Under the pieces are notes generated by a model. It was not told the DNA's origin. It made no database searches and saw only the letters and a program-made list of their open reading frames with translations. 64,000 bases of DNA, taken from NCBI GenBank assembly GCA_964019695.1, contig OZ026521.1, forward strand, positions 35,958,939 through 36,022,938, in the 5' to 3' direction. This DNA comes from Loripinus fragilis. Lineage: Eukaryota > Mollusca > Bivalvia > Lucinida > Lucinidae. Positions 1-11,274 of the stretch are shown in pieces (position 1 is the stretch's first letter; every line of letters starts with the position of its first letter). The position numbers and the translations under genes were made by a program.

Positions 1-549
1 TACTACCTTAACAGCCTTAATTACCTATTTAAAAAAAATGACGGGTAACGTAATTAACACGCTGTAACACCCAAACGCCCCAGCCGCCAGAGGGCTAACA
101 TGTTAAAAAAAAAAGCTAATTAGATGATACGCTTCATGAAAAACAAACTCTACAAAATTTCCCCTGGGGAGCAAAACCCTTAGTAGCTCATAGCCTATGT
201 GGTCTGCTGATAAGCTTTACAAAATTATTTGAATAAGAGAATAGTCTGACATTTTACCGGGCCTGACTGGATCCACACTGTGTGATACTCTTTGATAATC
301 TTTCCAAACAGTTTAGAAATAGATCAGACTGAACGCTATACACTGACTGTAATTAACCTATTTGACCTGGTAACTGCCACTTCTGTAGTGCTGCCTGAGG
401 AATACTTCATGGATTATTCAAGTGATTAATGGCGATCCCCTGTGGCATGTGAGTGCAATTAAATTATGGGCTAATTGGAACAGTTTCAACAAAATTAATG
501 ATCATATGGTTCCCAGTATACTGTTAGCTCTATAATAAATGCATATGAA
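1..549. other. non-coding, no gene recognised
   Basis: AT-rich sequence with no convincing reading frame. Around 240-330 it holds a degraded copy of the GGATCCA/AGATCAG palindromic repeat that is clustered at 2.1-4.9 kb. Nothing else is recognised. Confidence 0.5.
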
Positions 550-1438
550 AACAAGAGGGCCAAGTGGCCCTAAAGCGCTCACCTAAGTTTTGTTTAAAGC
601 TTACATATAGGTATCTGTAGAAAGCTCATCATGTCCCTGGCGACCCTTGCGCAGGGTTATTTTACCCCCAGGGACATAATTTGAACAAACTTGGTAGAGG
701 TCCACTAGTTGGTGCTAAAATATGACCAAATATCAAGGTTCTAAGCCTTAATGTTTCTGACAAGAAGACTTTTTCAATGTTTTCCCTATATAAGCCAATG
801 TAAAATATGTGACCCACAGGGCAGAGCCATTTTTGGCCCCAGGAGCATAATCAACAAGGTGATGCTACATACCAAATATCATGGCTCTAGGCCTTATGGT
901 TTCAGACAAGAAGATTTTTTTCATGTTTCTCCCTATTTAAGCCTATGTAAAGCATGTGACCAATGGGGTGTGGCCATTTTCGGCCCCAGGGGTATAATTT
1001 GAACAAACTTGGTAGAAGACCACTAGATATTGCTTCATACCAAATATCATGGCTCTAGGCTTTTGCGTTTCAGACAAGAAGATGTTTTCATGTTTCTCCC
1101 TATATAACCCTATGTAAAGCATGTGACCCCCGGAGCGGTGCCATTTTTAGCCCCAGGGGTATAATTTGAAATTTTTTTGGATGAGGTCTACAGAGTGATG
1201 CTACATACCAAATATCAAGGTTCTAGGCCTTATGGTTTCCGACAAGAAGATTTTCTCATGTTTATTCCTATATAAGTCTATGTAAAGCATGTGACCCCAA
1301 AGGCGGAGTCATTTTTGGCCCCAGGGGCATACTTTAAACAAAGTTGGTAGAGGTCTACAAGGTGATGCGTTATACCAAATATCAAAGCTCTAGGCCTTAT
1401 GGTTTCAGACAAGAAGAATTTTTCATGTTTTTCACCAT
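550..1438 (+). repeat. ~168-bp tandem repeat array, about five units
   Basis: The phrase GACAAGAAGA recurs at 759, 905, 1073, 1241 and 1408, giving a period of about 168 bp (the first unit is ~146 bp). Each unit also carries a phrase like CCCCAGGGGCATAATTTGAA, 'AACTTGGTAGAGG' and 'ATATCAAGGCTCTAGGCC'. The first unit is preceded by a head beginning AAGAGGGCCAAGTGGCCC near 553. The array stops abruptly at the TIR element starting at 1442. Short readable frames here are by-products of the repeat. This unit type is common in bivalve DNA as far as I recall. Confidence 0.85.
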
Positions 1439-1441
1439 ATA

Positions 1442-4400
1442 CAGTCAAGCCAGAGAAACACTTGACATAAAGTGCAACCCGTGTGCACTACGCCTAAGAG
1501 AGGTGTGCACATGACTTTGAACTTCATCTGTGACCCATGTGCACTAGACTTTGAGACCCAAGTGCACTAGACATTCTGTCGAAGAGGTACCTGAGAACTC
1601 CTTGTGCACAGTGAAGTTCAATACCTGTATAGCACATAACACAAATTACATGTACCACAGCAAACAGTTGGACCCAGATCATGTATGGCAAGGTGTCAGG
1701 CCTGACCTGGATCCTAATTGACACTCTTATAAATGTCCATGTGTATTTTTTAATGGCATAGAATTAATTTTTCTTTGAGAATATTTTACATGAGAAAAGG
1801 GACATTCAACATACTTGCTAACACCTTTTTGTGATACCAATTCACCTTGTTTGTAAAACTTGGTGATTAGCCTGAGGGGGTAGGATTAATTGTTTAATTA
1901 CCATTAACTACATTACTTATCTGGATAATGTTTTAGAGCTTTCTGAGCCCCATCAGAGACAGTCATATGCTATAGTGACTCTTTATGTGAACATTGGCCT
2001 CAAAACTTTTTGTCAGCAAACTGAGATCCTAATTAGACCTGCAGTCTGTGACGTCTGATCTGGGTCTACATATTTTTGGCCAGATACTAGCCTTATCTCT
2101 GTCTACTAGTCTTGACTCTGTCTACTAGTGTAGTCTGTTGATAATCTTTGCTAGCTAATTGGACCCAGATCAGGCAAAAAATACAACCCTGCTTTCTGTG
2201 CAGCCCAATCTGGCTCTACACTGTTTGCCTATGACCACAAAATGATCATAGGCTTAATTTTGGTTAACTGTCATCTGCTATAAATCTTTGCGCAAACATG
2301 TTAGACCCAGATCAGTCCTGACGTTTAGTCAAGCCTGATCTGGATCCAAACTGTTTGCACTCTAATGGTAGAGACCACGCGTTCTGTGGCATATGGTTTG
2401 TCAATGTCCCACAAAGAGGAAACTATGCTCATGTTGGTTAACTCTTTGCCTCCTATTCTTTTGTTGTCTGCTGATAATCTTTGCAAATAAGATGAACCCA
2501 GATGTTTGGCCTGATCTTAAACCAATCTGTTTGACACTAAAGAACTTTTTGAAAAAGATGACTTACAAAAGTAGACACCCAAAACGCATGCATAATTACC
2601 AAGAAGGATGTAAAAATGCTTTTTAATATCTAGATAAATGCTTTTTATTAAGTGGATGGATTCATACCTGTTTCACACTTTGTATACTGGGTACTTTTTC
2701 ATGCATTTTTGTTGTCTGTGTTTATCAACCATCTTTTTATAAAATCTTCCTCTGAGGAACACCCTCAGATTGTCAAACAGTTTGGATCCAGATCAGTTCA
2801 ACAAAATGTAGGGCCTGATCTGGCTTTTTGCAAAGATAATAAGCAGAAGGCAATCGCTGTTTTGACACATTGATAGCTTGAGGAAAGGATTAATTATTTC
2901 ATTTCTGAACAGTGTCATTCTCTGTTCTTAACCATTATCCTGCCTAATACAATTTTTGCTTGACTACTTTAACAATGTAATCACTATAGACACTGACCAG
3001 ACCTCTATATAAACTTAAAGTTAAAAGCTATTTATACATTTCCAGATGAAAATCATCATGTAAGGTGGGTTAGTATTTATAGCTAAACCCAGCTATAACT
3101 TTATTTTCTGTCACCCAACAGGGTATTGGTCTTCTTACCAGCTTTTGTGACCAATTATGTGGTCAATTCTTGAAGACGTATTATTGTCTTGCATACAGGT
3201 GTAAACCCCTATCAGATCATAAACCCTTTGTTTTCTACCAGATTAAATAATATTTGCTTATGCCACTTTAATATTAGCTCTTTCCTTGTTAACGGTACAT
3301 TTTGTAGTCTGCTGATAACCTTGCAGTTAGCACACAGATCAGTTTGAGGACTGATGTTCCTTTGGTCCTGATATGGGTCCAAATCGTACAGATGTTTGTG
3401 ACGGCACAGTCATCTCTTGTAAATATTACTGGAAATTTATATAACAATCAGTGATTTTGATAGGAACTGAACAGCTTAGATTAACAATAATTAGAATTCA
3501 TTATTCAAATATTTAGCGATTAAAGTAATTTGCTTCATGCTTAATTTCTATCTTAAAATAATAACTTAAACCATTTTTGTTTTAAGCTACATTTGTCAAA
3601 GCAAACAGCTGAGATCAAGATTGGGGCCGCCTTTCTGTTGATCCTGATCAGGATCCAAACTATTTGACAATCTGACAGTGTTCCTGAAAGAAGTTTTGGA
3701 AAAAGTTAATTTTGAAAACGTATAGTCAGCAAACAACAACAATAACACTAATTGATAAAAAATGGAACTTTCATTTAATGTAGAACAGTTTGTTGTGAAG
3801 TCTGCTTTATCAAACAGACAGTGAAGATTTTGATCAATTATTTTGGAATGCAAACAGTTAGGACCTAGATCAGCACTACCTGATCTGGACCCAAACCGTT
3901 TGAAAATCTGAAAGTGTTCCTGAAAGATTTAAAAAAAGTTATTTCATCAGACCACAAAAATTTTAGCATGACAGGCTGGTCTGGACATTTAGAGTGTGAG
4001 CAGATTATTGTTCACATCTAACTGAAGGATATGTTTGTTAACCTGACAATAGATAATCGCTTTTAATTGGCCTTTAATTGACCACACGTGTTGACCACCT
4101 GGTGTGAAAAGATATCACCTAGTCACTCAATCCTTTACAATACAATTAATCAAATAAACATAGAGTTTTACATAGCAGGTTTAGTACACATGCATTAGAT
4201 GTCACAAACAATGTAGACACAGATGCAAAAGCTCTAGCAAGTAGTGAGTTAAGCCAGTCATACCAATTTAGGAAATTACCTGGTGTATCCTTGTGATGAA
4301 AAAGTTTCTTTTTGTGTGTGTGTTTTTTTTTATAAATTATTTGCTCCCAGAATCAAAAGAAATTCGTTCCTGATCAGTCTGCTCTTCATGAAGCACGCTG

Positions 4401-5597
4401 ATCTGAGACTATTTTCTATCTCAGTGATAAATTTTTCGACAGCCGTTATATAAGAGTAAATTTAAGAACAGCGCTTTTGTAAACAGTTTGGATCCAGATC
4501 AGGTCTAACAAACTGTCGGACCTGATCATAATCTAAATTGTTAATCACTCTGATGGTATTTCTGAACTTAACCGATGAAATGCAACTCTTGATATTGTGT
4601 TATCATAAAGCAAAGAAGCCATAAAATTTGACAATTTTGAACAATACACAGATGCTTAAACCCTGGCCTGCTGAGCAAGTCACATGCCACTCAGTTTTAA
4701 ATTATTACTTTATTTGTTATAATAAATTCTGGCCTTACAAAAATACAAAAAAGCCATAAAATTATTTCATGGACACTATCAGAGTGTTAATAGTTTGGAT
4801 CAGATTGGGTCAGCATTCTGTTGGGTCTGAACTGGGTCTTTGTTTTCAAAGATTAACAACAGATAACAAAATTTTCCGCTGTCAGGCAAAAACTATTATG
4901 AAAAAATAGAAGTTTGGGCCTGGTCTAAAGGAAAATAATTGGAAAAAGGTTGATTTTTAAAGACATCAGCTAATGTAGAAATTAAAAAAATAAAAACCCA
5001 TAAAAATTCTAAGCATACAAAACTATCAACTCAATTATTAACAAAAATCTTTATATCTGCAGGCAGACTGGTTTTGTTCTGTGTGCCAACACAACACACT
5101 TAGGCTTATTGAGATAAGAAAATGTAAAATGGTGATCAAAGCTGACACATCTAAATTTGATTGGATAATTAAATTTAAAAGAATCAATTAATAATAAGTT
5201 AATTAATTGAAATAACGGTTAACCATTAAAAAGATCAACGATAATAGCAAATAAGTTTCATTAACTAATTTGATCAATTTAATGAATTGAAGCATAAGAA
5301 AATAAATATTAAAATTTACATTCAGCTGGAATAAGTACAATATACAACAAATAAACAATCAGTTCGAATTTTCTATCTTTGCAATACTTAAAGCAGATGA
5401 TATCAAGTAAATGTTTATGCGCTTTTTGCACTACAAGTACACTATGGTCTAAGAAGTAGATACATTTCATCAATGATTGCTTTGCACTTCATGTGCACTA
5501 GGGTTTGAGACTGGGGTGAAACTCATCGCTCAAAGCTAGCTCACCTGTAGTGCAACCCATGTGCACAAGGGTGTAATGTGTTTCTCTGGCTTGACTG
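1442..5597. mobile_element. 4.16-kb TIR element with TGTGCAC subterminal repeats, non-autonomous
   Basis: The ends are inverted: CAGTCAAGCCAGAGAAACAC starts at 1442 and its reverse complement ends at 5597. Both sides are flanked by TATA (left CCATATA, right TATATGG), so the duplication is TA or TATA. Just inside each end are several TGTGCACTAG-like motifs (1469-1620 and 5440-5575), the kind of subterminal repeats a transposase binds. No transposase reading frame is seen inside; the interior is filled with GGATCCA/AGATCAG palindromes. The TA target and CAGT tip suggest a Tc1/mariner-pogo relationship, but this is not proven. It interrupts the 168-bp array. Confidence 0.75.
2130..4860. repeat. 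cluster of GGATCCA/AGATCAG palindromic repeats
   Basis: A ~90-bp unit recurs in degenerate form near 2145-2240, 2290-2370, 2465-2540, 2775-2830, 3310-3390, 3600-3690, 3845-3915, 4485-4560 and 4790-4850. The consensus is TGCTGATAATCTTTGC, then AACAGTTTGGATCCAGATCAG, a short spacer, and the inverted partner CTGATCTGGATCCAAACTG, then a 'TGTTCCTGAAAG' tail in some copies. The two halves can form a hairpin. Further copies lie at 42253-42360 and 63812-63905, so the family is dispersed. Confidence 0.8.
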
Positions 5598-5672
5598 TAT
5601 ATGGTCTGTGGTTGTTGCATTTCCTAGTCATACTCAATCTATTGTAGGTGGATAGAGAAGCAATTTCAGAAC

Positions 5673-7353
5673 TTGTCCCTATTATTTCGCCCTAGATCAT
5701 ATTTATTATGCTTAATGGCTACCAGTCAATCATCGCGACAAGCTTACCCTGGAACAAATGCATTTTGGTGTGTACACAGAGATCATATTGCTGTTCATAA
5801 AATTGAAAAAGCATTCTCTATGATTGCCAGTGACCAATCCCACCAGCAAAATATTGCAGTCATTAAAGGTATCGAGGAGCAGCTATAATAGCCTAACTGA
5901 AGATAAATATAAAGCTTTCTTTCTTTCTCTCTTGTTCTGCCAATACTTTTTAACCTCCTAGGAGGACTTCAGAGGCGTATTCCGGTTACAAAGTGATAAT
6001 TAGGGCTAGCTTAAATAAAAGATAAGCCAAGTGGGTCGCATGCGTTTGTACAGTGCGAAAAGAGGGTTAGTTTAGTTAAAAGATAAAAACAGGATATGGT
6101 GATTTAGGGGATACATGAAGCTGGTGACTAAACAGTAAACTGTGCCACGGTAGGAAGCAAGACAATGCAGGTTGGGAGGGCAGTCCAGTGTTTGATTGTT
6201 CTAGGGAAGAAGCTGTTTTTATTATAGTTGGTAGAGGTGGGGGATCAACTTATTTATGGGTTTATAGCAATTAAGTGAACCCCTTCAAAGAGGAGTCAGC
6301 TTACCTGTACGCACTTAATACGAAAGAAATAGCGGAGAGTTGTATTAATAAAAAAGTGAGTATGACCAGGAAACTATGAAGCAGTTAGCTTCCATTGGCC
6401 AGAAGCAAGTTTGTAAAGAACATGTCAGATACTCAGACACCTTCTACGTTAAATGAGCCAGTGAAAAAACAATATTTTCCCCTTTTCAGGCTAAAAGCTA
6501 AATCCAACCAATCGTCAGCTAAGAATTAGCTTGCCAGTAAAAAGATGACTGACGACTATTTTCGATACTATTTATCTCATGTCAAAACTAAAAAGGTGAT
6601 TTGCCAGCCTTTTTCCAACATGGAAATAAAAAACTGTCCTCCATCCTTATTACAAAAAGGCATGCTTCACTCAGCAGTACAGTCACAGCTGCTTGGCAAT
6701 TTGAGCAAGGTACAAATACAAAATATGAACAACCAAACGCAGACACTGCGATAATGGATGGCACAACCCTGATCGATGTATGATTTATCAAAAAGTCCAA
6801 AGTAGCAAAAATGTCTGATGGTTATGCCGCGGAATTGATTGTACCTCACACTGAGTATTATGCTTGGAAACACTCCAGATTTTATGTTGTATTTGATATA
6901 AAGATAGTTTGAAAAGTGAGACACGACAGAAAAGAGGAACCAGAGATCACAAAAAAAGTAAAATCAGACCTCCCAAAATATAAAACAACTTCCTTAGATG
7001 TGATGACAGCAAAAGCTGAAATATTTGCGTTTCTAGCAGTTAAAGTTATACTTGCTCAAACCAACGCACAGATAATAGTTACAAAAGGAGATGAGATCGT
7101 TTGAAGTCTACAAAAGGGATATGTTAGCTCCATGCAATCGGAGGAAGCAGACACTCGTATGTTTGTCCACATAAAACATGCCTTTTTGGCAGGAAGCCAA
7201 ATTAATGTTATTTTGGATACCCATGTTGTTGTAATGCGCTTTGATTTATTATTTGCACGATGCTATCCACCAACACAAGCTGCTCTAAAAGAGCAGGATA
7301 AGGTAGCAGATATCCAGGCAAGACGTTTTAAGGAGACAATCGACGGTTACTGA
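5673..7353 (+). pseudogene. decayed relic of an XPG-nuclease-type DNA transposon gene
   Basis: Three pieces in broken frames match the intact element at 42.6-49.1 kb. The piece 5673-5888 contains SDQSHQQN followed by VIKG, like the transposase-core motif of this protein family. The piece at ~6740-6950 contains MDGTTLI, then YVVFD and, after a stop, a charged stretch, aligning with the XPG N-region (FDGMAII ... HVVFDRY) of the intact protein. The piece 7132-7260 contains SEEADTRMFVH, the counterpart of QEEADTRMILH, but the following SPDTDVL motif has decayed to LDTHVVV. Several stops and frame changes show it is dead. It appears much older than the 40.7-50.4 kb copy. Confidence 0.7.
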
Positions 7354-7487
7354 ATAATAATTACCATCTCCATCGAATTTGGGATGGTCAAAGCAGAACA
7401 ATGTTTGGATTTCTAAATGGACGGAGTTGTCTGCTATACGCAACTGTTGTAAGGACATTCAAACATGTGGTTGTTAAAATAAGAAAG

Positions 7488-7676
7488 ATGGCAAAGATCA
7501 GGAAACGATACAATCAAGTACCACACCTGACCCAGGATACCACATGGGAAAGTAACAAATACATAGACATCACCAACAAGAGCCAAGAGGTCAGCCCTTT
7601 CCCAGCAGGTGACCACAAGGCAGAAATGAACAGACGCAAAAGCATGAGAAACACAAGACACAAAAAGCACAAATAG
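7488..7676 (+). repeat. dispersed repeat, copy 1
   Basis: About 190 bp, starting GCAAAGATCAGGAAACGATAC and including ACACCTGACCCAGGATACCA and CCTTTCCCAGCAGGTGACCA, also occurs inverted at about 33360-33535. It is open on the + strand (residues PHLTQDTTWES, SPFPAGDHKA), a peptide I recall from many mollusc predicted proteins, probably a transposable-element tail. Function unknown. Confidence 0.6.
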
Positions 7677-7980
7677 TCAAATTGTATGAGAAACTGCAAA
7701 TGCTATCCTTCAGGCACTGTGTTCATGTAACTGTCAAGAAGATAGGTAGTTACATGTACATGTTTTAATTGTCGGCGAGTATGTCGGCGAGTATGCTTCG
7801 AACGTTTCAAGGTATATTTTATGCAAACTTATTATGCAAAGGCAAATGTCTTTGTCAGTTCAGTATGCTTAAATTAAGCAGCGCTAAAGTTATGATATCG
7901 ATGATCTAATTTGAATAAATCATGGAACATAGACCAAGGAGTGGACCAGACTTTTAATTGTAAAAAATCGACGGATGTCG

Positions 7981-8122
7981 ACTCTGGTCTCGAGGTTATA
8001 AAACTTGAGTACAGTCTCCAACTCAAAATAAAGCTCAATGATTGGCTGCTTGCAACCAATCATTGCGCTTTATTTTGAGAAAGCGACTTTTCTCAAGTTT
8101 TATAACCTCGAGGCCAGGTCTG
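7981..8122. repeat. hairpin (inverted repeat, ~65-bp arms)
   Basis: The left arm (7981-8050) runs from ACTCTGGTCTCGAGGTTATA to CTCAATGATTGG; the right arm (8055-8122) is its imperfect reverse complement, ending TATAACCTCGAGGCCAGGTC. The centre is a short CTGCTTG spacer. Because of the mirror symmetry both strands show nearly the same short reading frame, which is not a gene. Probably a small fold-back MITE or its solo end. Confidence 0.7.
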
Positions 8123-8558
8123 AATCTTTTATTGCTGTGTCTGTGCCTGATGTGTGGCATTGGTTGGGCCCTCAGTAGCTCAACTAGTGGGGTTTTTGTT
8201 TGTTTGTTTTTTGCTTATTTTAAAGAGGGGGGGTTCTTTGTTTCATCGCATCAGGTTAATTGAATTGATAGTCTCCCTATTATGATACATTGTATAAGTT
8301 AGGAAGCCTAGCTGCATCTTAAATAAATTAGGTTTTATGGCCGCAGCAGGATCAAGGATATAAACTAGTCCAGTAAAGTTGATTTTCGCCCCCTGGTAAC
8401 CTTAGTTGCAGTAAGTTCTAAGGTCATAGTTCTGTTGTTGTTTATTTCATCGTTTATTGTTGCTCTCGCTGTTTGTTTGTGTGTTGCTGTTTTGGTTTTA
8501 ATACGGGCATTTTTATGCAATATTCAGGGTTGATTTCTATTTTTTTCAATTATCCAGC

Positions 8559-8564
<6 letters not shown>

Positions 8565-8620
<56 letters not shown>
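8565..8620. repeat. (AG)28 microsatellite
   Basis: Twenty-eight uninterrupted AG dinucleotides, bounded by CAC on the left and ATATGG on the right. Confidence 0.98.
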
Positions 8621-8623
<3 letters not shown>

Positions 8624-8857
8624 TGGTTACTTTATATAGTATTTGTTTTCTTGGTGTCACGTGTCTCTCCTTCACTTCTTAAAGGTGCCGTGAGTTGGTC
8701 TACATTACAATTGCAGCATTTTCTTATCATACTCATTTATTAACTACCAACACACAACAAAAAATGACCTTATCACTGGTTTAGATAAACAAAACAATTC
8801 AACGCAAAATTGTAAATATTTTTTTATTCATAAGTTTAGCATGTGTTGTTTGTGCTT

Positions 8858-8888
8858 AAAAGAACCGTCTCATAGAGACGGTTCTTTT
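8858..8888. repeat. perfect 13-bp hairpin
   Basis: AAAAGAACCGTCT and AGACGGTTCTTTT flank a CATAG loop. Weaker symmetry continues outward (AGCATGTGTTGT on the left, ACAACATATGCT on the right), so this may be the centre of a small fold-back repeat. Confidence 0.8.
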
Positions 8889-9204
8889 GAGTACCCACAA
8901 CATATGCTTTGGTTGAGAAATAAGAAAGTTATGTTTCTGTTACACAATCTTAACTACTTATATTCAAAATAATACAATGGCCAACATAAGGGGCGCATTA
9001 TTGCTACTACCTTTGTGTTAAATTGATCATAGAAATCGTACCTAAAAATTTGACTTTCTTCTCCAACATGGGGCAACAACAAGCACAAATATATTGTATG
9101 GCCAACTGTTCAAACATTTAAGGGAAAGATGGTGGTACTTTTATTTTATTTATTTTTATTTAATTGAAATGATTCTTTACATCCATTCAACAATATTTCA
9201 GTTA

Positions 9205-9354
9205 AACAGGGGCGGGTCTTCCTGGGTTAAGCCAGTTCTAAGCTAGGATAAATGTGTCTTGCTCAAGGACCACAACGAAGCGACGCTGGTGAGGCTCGAA
9301 CCCGCGGTCCCTTGGTCTCGAGTCAAGCACTCTACCACTGAGCCACTGCGTTCC
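9205..9354 (-). mobile_element. tRNA-derived SINE
   Basis: On the minus strand the head reads GTGGCTCAGTGGTAGAGTGC (box A) and then GGGTTCGAGCC (box B), the internal RNA polymerase III promoter of a tRNA. The body follows: CCTTGAGCAAGACACATTTA, then TTAAGCCAGTTC towards 9205. The tRNA head is too diverged to be a functional tRNA. A decayed second copy in the same orientation lies at 45608-45720. Confidence 0.8.
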
Positions 9355-9997
9355 CTTGATGGTGATATGGTGATACTGACAATATATTCCGAAGAAGCAA
9401 ACAAACAATTCATCTTACATGAGTGCTCATGTTTATTGAATTTATTAAACGAGTTGGGGAAAAGAGATGAAATGCGAGGCTTGCCGAGCATTCTATCTCT
9501 TTTTCGCAACGAGTTTCATAAATTCAATAATACAAGAGCACGAATGTTAGATTCTATTTATCATATGACATTAAGATTACTTTGAAATCTCATTTCTGGC
9601 GGAAAAAAGTTCTAATTTTGTCATTATGTACGCAACGTTGTAATGGACGTCATAACGTTTCCCATTAAATCTGTAAACCACTTAAATGGTTTATCGATTT
9701 TATTGCATGGCGTTATTTCACTCCCAGACGCGATGTCATACGATAATTAAAAATTAAAAAAAGACACACTGGAACACTTAAGTTTTTTTTAATCATCTTT
9801 TTTCAGCAACCGGTATCATCATTGAGTTTTCAAGCTGTTTGTTAACGTTATTATTACGTTGACGTAACAAAATCTTATTTGGCGTAGCGCACTTATAAAG
9901 TAAAGCATTTGGCGCTTTTTATGACGCTACTTAATTTCTTTACTTGTAAAAGTTAATTTTTAGTTAGAAACATTTTTTCATGCTTAACATACATTAG

Positions 9998-10535
9998 CAT
10001 GAAACTTGCAATGCTCATAAATGTTAAAATACCCAATAAATGTTGGCGTTTTAACATCCATCAGCATGACAAAGACAGTACTTTTATGAAGATATATAAT
10101 TTGAATTTTTGTTAAGATTTGTAAAATATTTTTCAACCGACTAATGTTGTTTATCGCATACGTGACAATATCAATCTTAAAACATTCATGAAACTCGTCA
10201 TACTCATAAATGTTAAAAAAAACAACAATTGTTGGCATTTTAACATCCATCAGCACGACAATATCAATCTTAAAACATTCATGAAACTCGTCATGCTCAT
10301 AAATGTTAAAATATCAACAATTGTTGGCACTTTAACATCCATCAGCATGACACAGAAAATACTTTTATGAAGTTGTATAATTTGAATGCTTGTAACCTTT
10401 TTTTCAGTCGACTCATGTTGTTTATCGCATACTCGACAATATATATCTTAAAACATTCATGAAACTCGTCATGCTCATAAATGTTAAAATACCAACACTT
10501 GTTCGCTTTTTAACATCCATCAGCATGACCAAGAC
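9998..10535. repeat. array of ~62-bp imperfect palindromes
   Basis: Four palindromic units begin near 9998, 10188, 10279 and 10459. Each reads about GTCATGCTCATAAATGTTAA, AATGCCAACAA, then the inverted half TTGTTGGCATTTTAACAT and AGCATGAC. Between units runs TACTTTTATGAAG and TTTTTCAGTCGACTCATG. A diverged fifth copy sits at 11268-11332. Spacing is uneven (190, 91 and 180 bp). Confidence 0.75.
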
Positions 10536-10741
10536 AGTACTTTTATGAAGTTGCATACTTTGAATGTCTGTGAGAGATTTTTCAGTTGACTCTTGTGGTT
10601 TATCGCACACGCGACAAAATCAATCTTCAAATATTCATTAACAGCTATCTAGTGGGGCAAGATGCCTTAATTTCGGCCTGTGTATTCTCCCATATCCCGA
10701 GGCTATCAATCCCTTCCATTCTCATTCAAAGCATTAAAATA

Positions 10742-10980
10742 TTGAGCCAGCGCATGAGATTTCCAACGATGTGATTAGTGCGATCAGCAAAGCCTCAGAT
10801 CAGCCTGCGCATACGTGCAGTCTGATCAGAACCTTTGATAGTCGCTTGAATATTCAATGATGGCTAAACTACTGACTGAACACTATTTGGAGTTTCTACT
10901 TTAAAAGGTGGCCGCAGAGGCTCGCCCGAACCCACACATGTCAAAATGCCATATTGTTGGACATCTCACGCACCGGCTCT
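10742..10980 (+). mobile_element. TA-type MITE family 1, copy A
   Basis: About 240 bp with inverted ends: left TTGAGCC with GCGCATGAGATTTCCAAC, right GTTGGACATCTCACGC with GGCTCT, flanked by TA. The interior carries a palindromic core (CAGATCAGCCTGCGCA, then GTGCAGTCTGATCAG) and GAGTTTCTACTTTAAAAGG. Other copies: 15923-16168, 44979-45206 (inverted) and 61902-62137. Confidence 0.8.
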
Positions 10981-11031
10981 TATAGATTTTAACTCTTTTT
11001 CAAGTACAACCACAAAATTAGCATGAAATAT

Positions 11032-11274
11032 ATGGGCCTCGACGCGAGAAAACCTGTCTTTGGGGGTTAGCGAACAACACAGGCGCAGACCAGCCTGCGC
11101 ATCCGCGCAGTCTGATCAGCGCCTTTGTTATTCGCGTTTTGTACAGTACAATATCTATGTTTGCTACCAGTGAAATTTCAGTTTTCTAGCTAGTCTCTGT
11201 AGCTGAGGAGACTGGTTTGAAACTTGCTTTGTCGGATACCCCGAAGACATTTTTTTCTCGCGACGTGGCCCATA
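11032..11274 (+). mobile_element. MITE family 2, copy A
   Basis: About 240 bp. The left end GGGCCTCGACGCGAGAAAAC pairs with the right end TTCTCGCGACGTGGCCC. The interior carries CAGACCAGCCTGCGCA and GCGCAGTCTGATCAG, the same core as MITE family 1 although the ends differ. Other copies: 27961-28197 and 55053-55284 (inverted). Confidence 0.8.

Noticed and set aside
550..1438. CRISPR-like array
   Set aside because: The units are ~168 bp contiguous degenerate repeats without short constant repeats and unique spacers, and the DNA is of animal type.
7401..7676. 91-residue basic protein gene
   Set aside because: The same sequence recurs inverted at 33.4 kb with disrupted frame, so it is a dispersed repeat rather than a unique gene.
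9284..9353. tRNA gene on the minus strand
   Set aside because: Box A and box B are present, but the cloverleaf cannot be completed and SINE body sequence follows directly, so it is a SINE head.
9243..9585. Open frames on both strands near 9.3 kb
   Set aside because: They run through a tRNA-derived SINE; no family resemblance.
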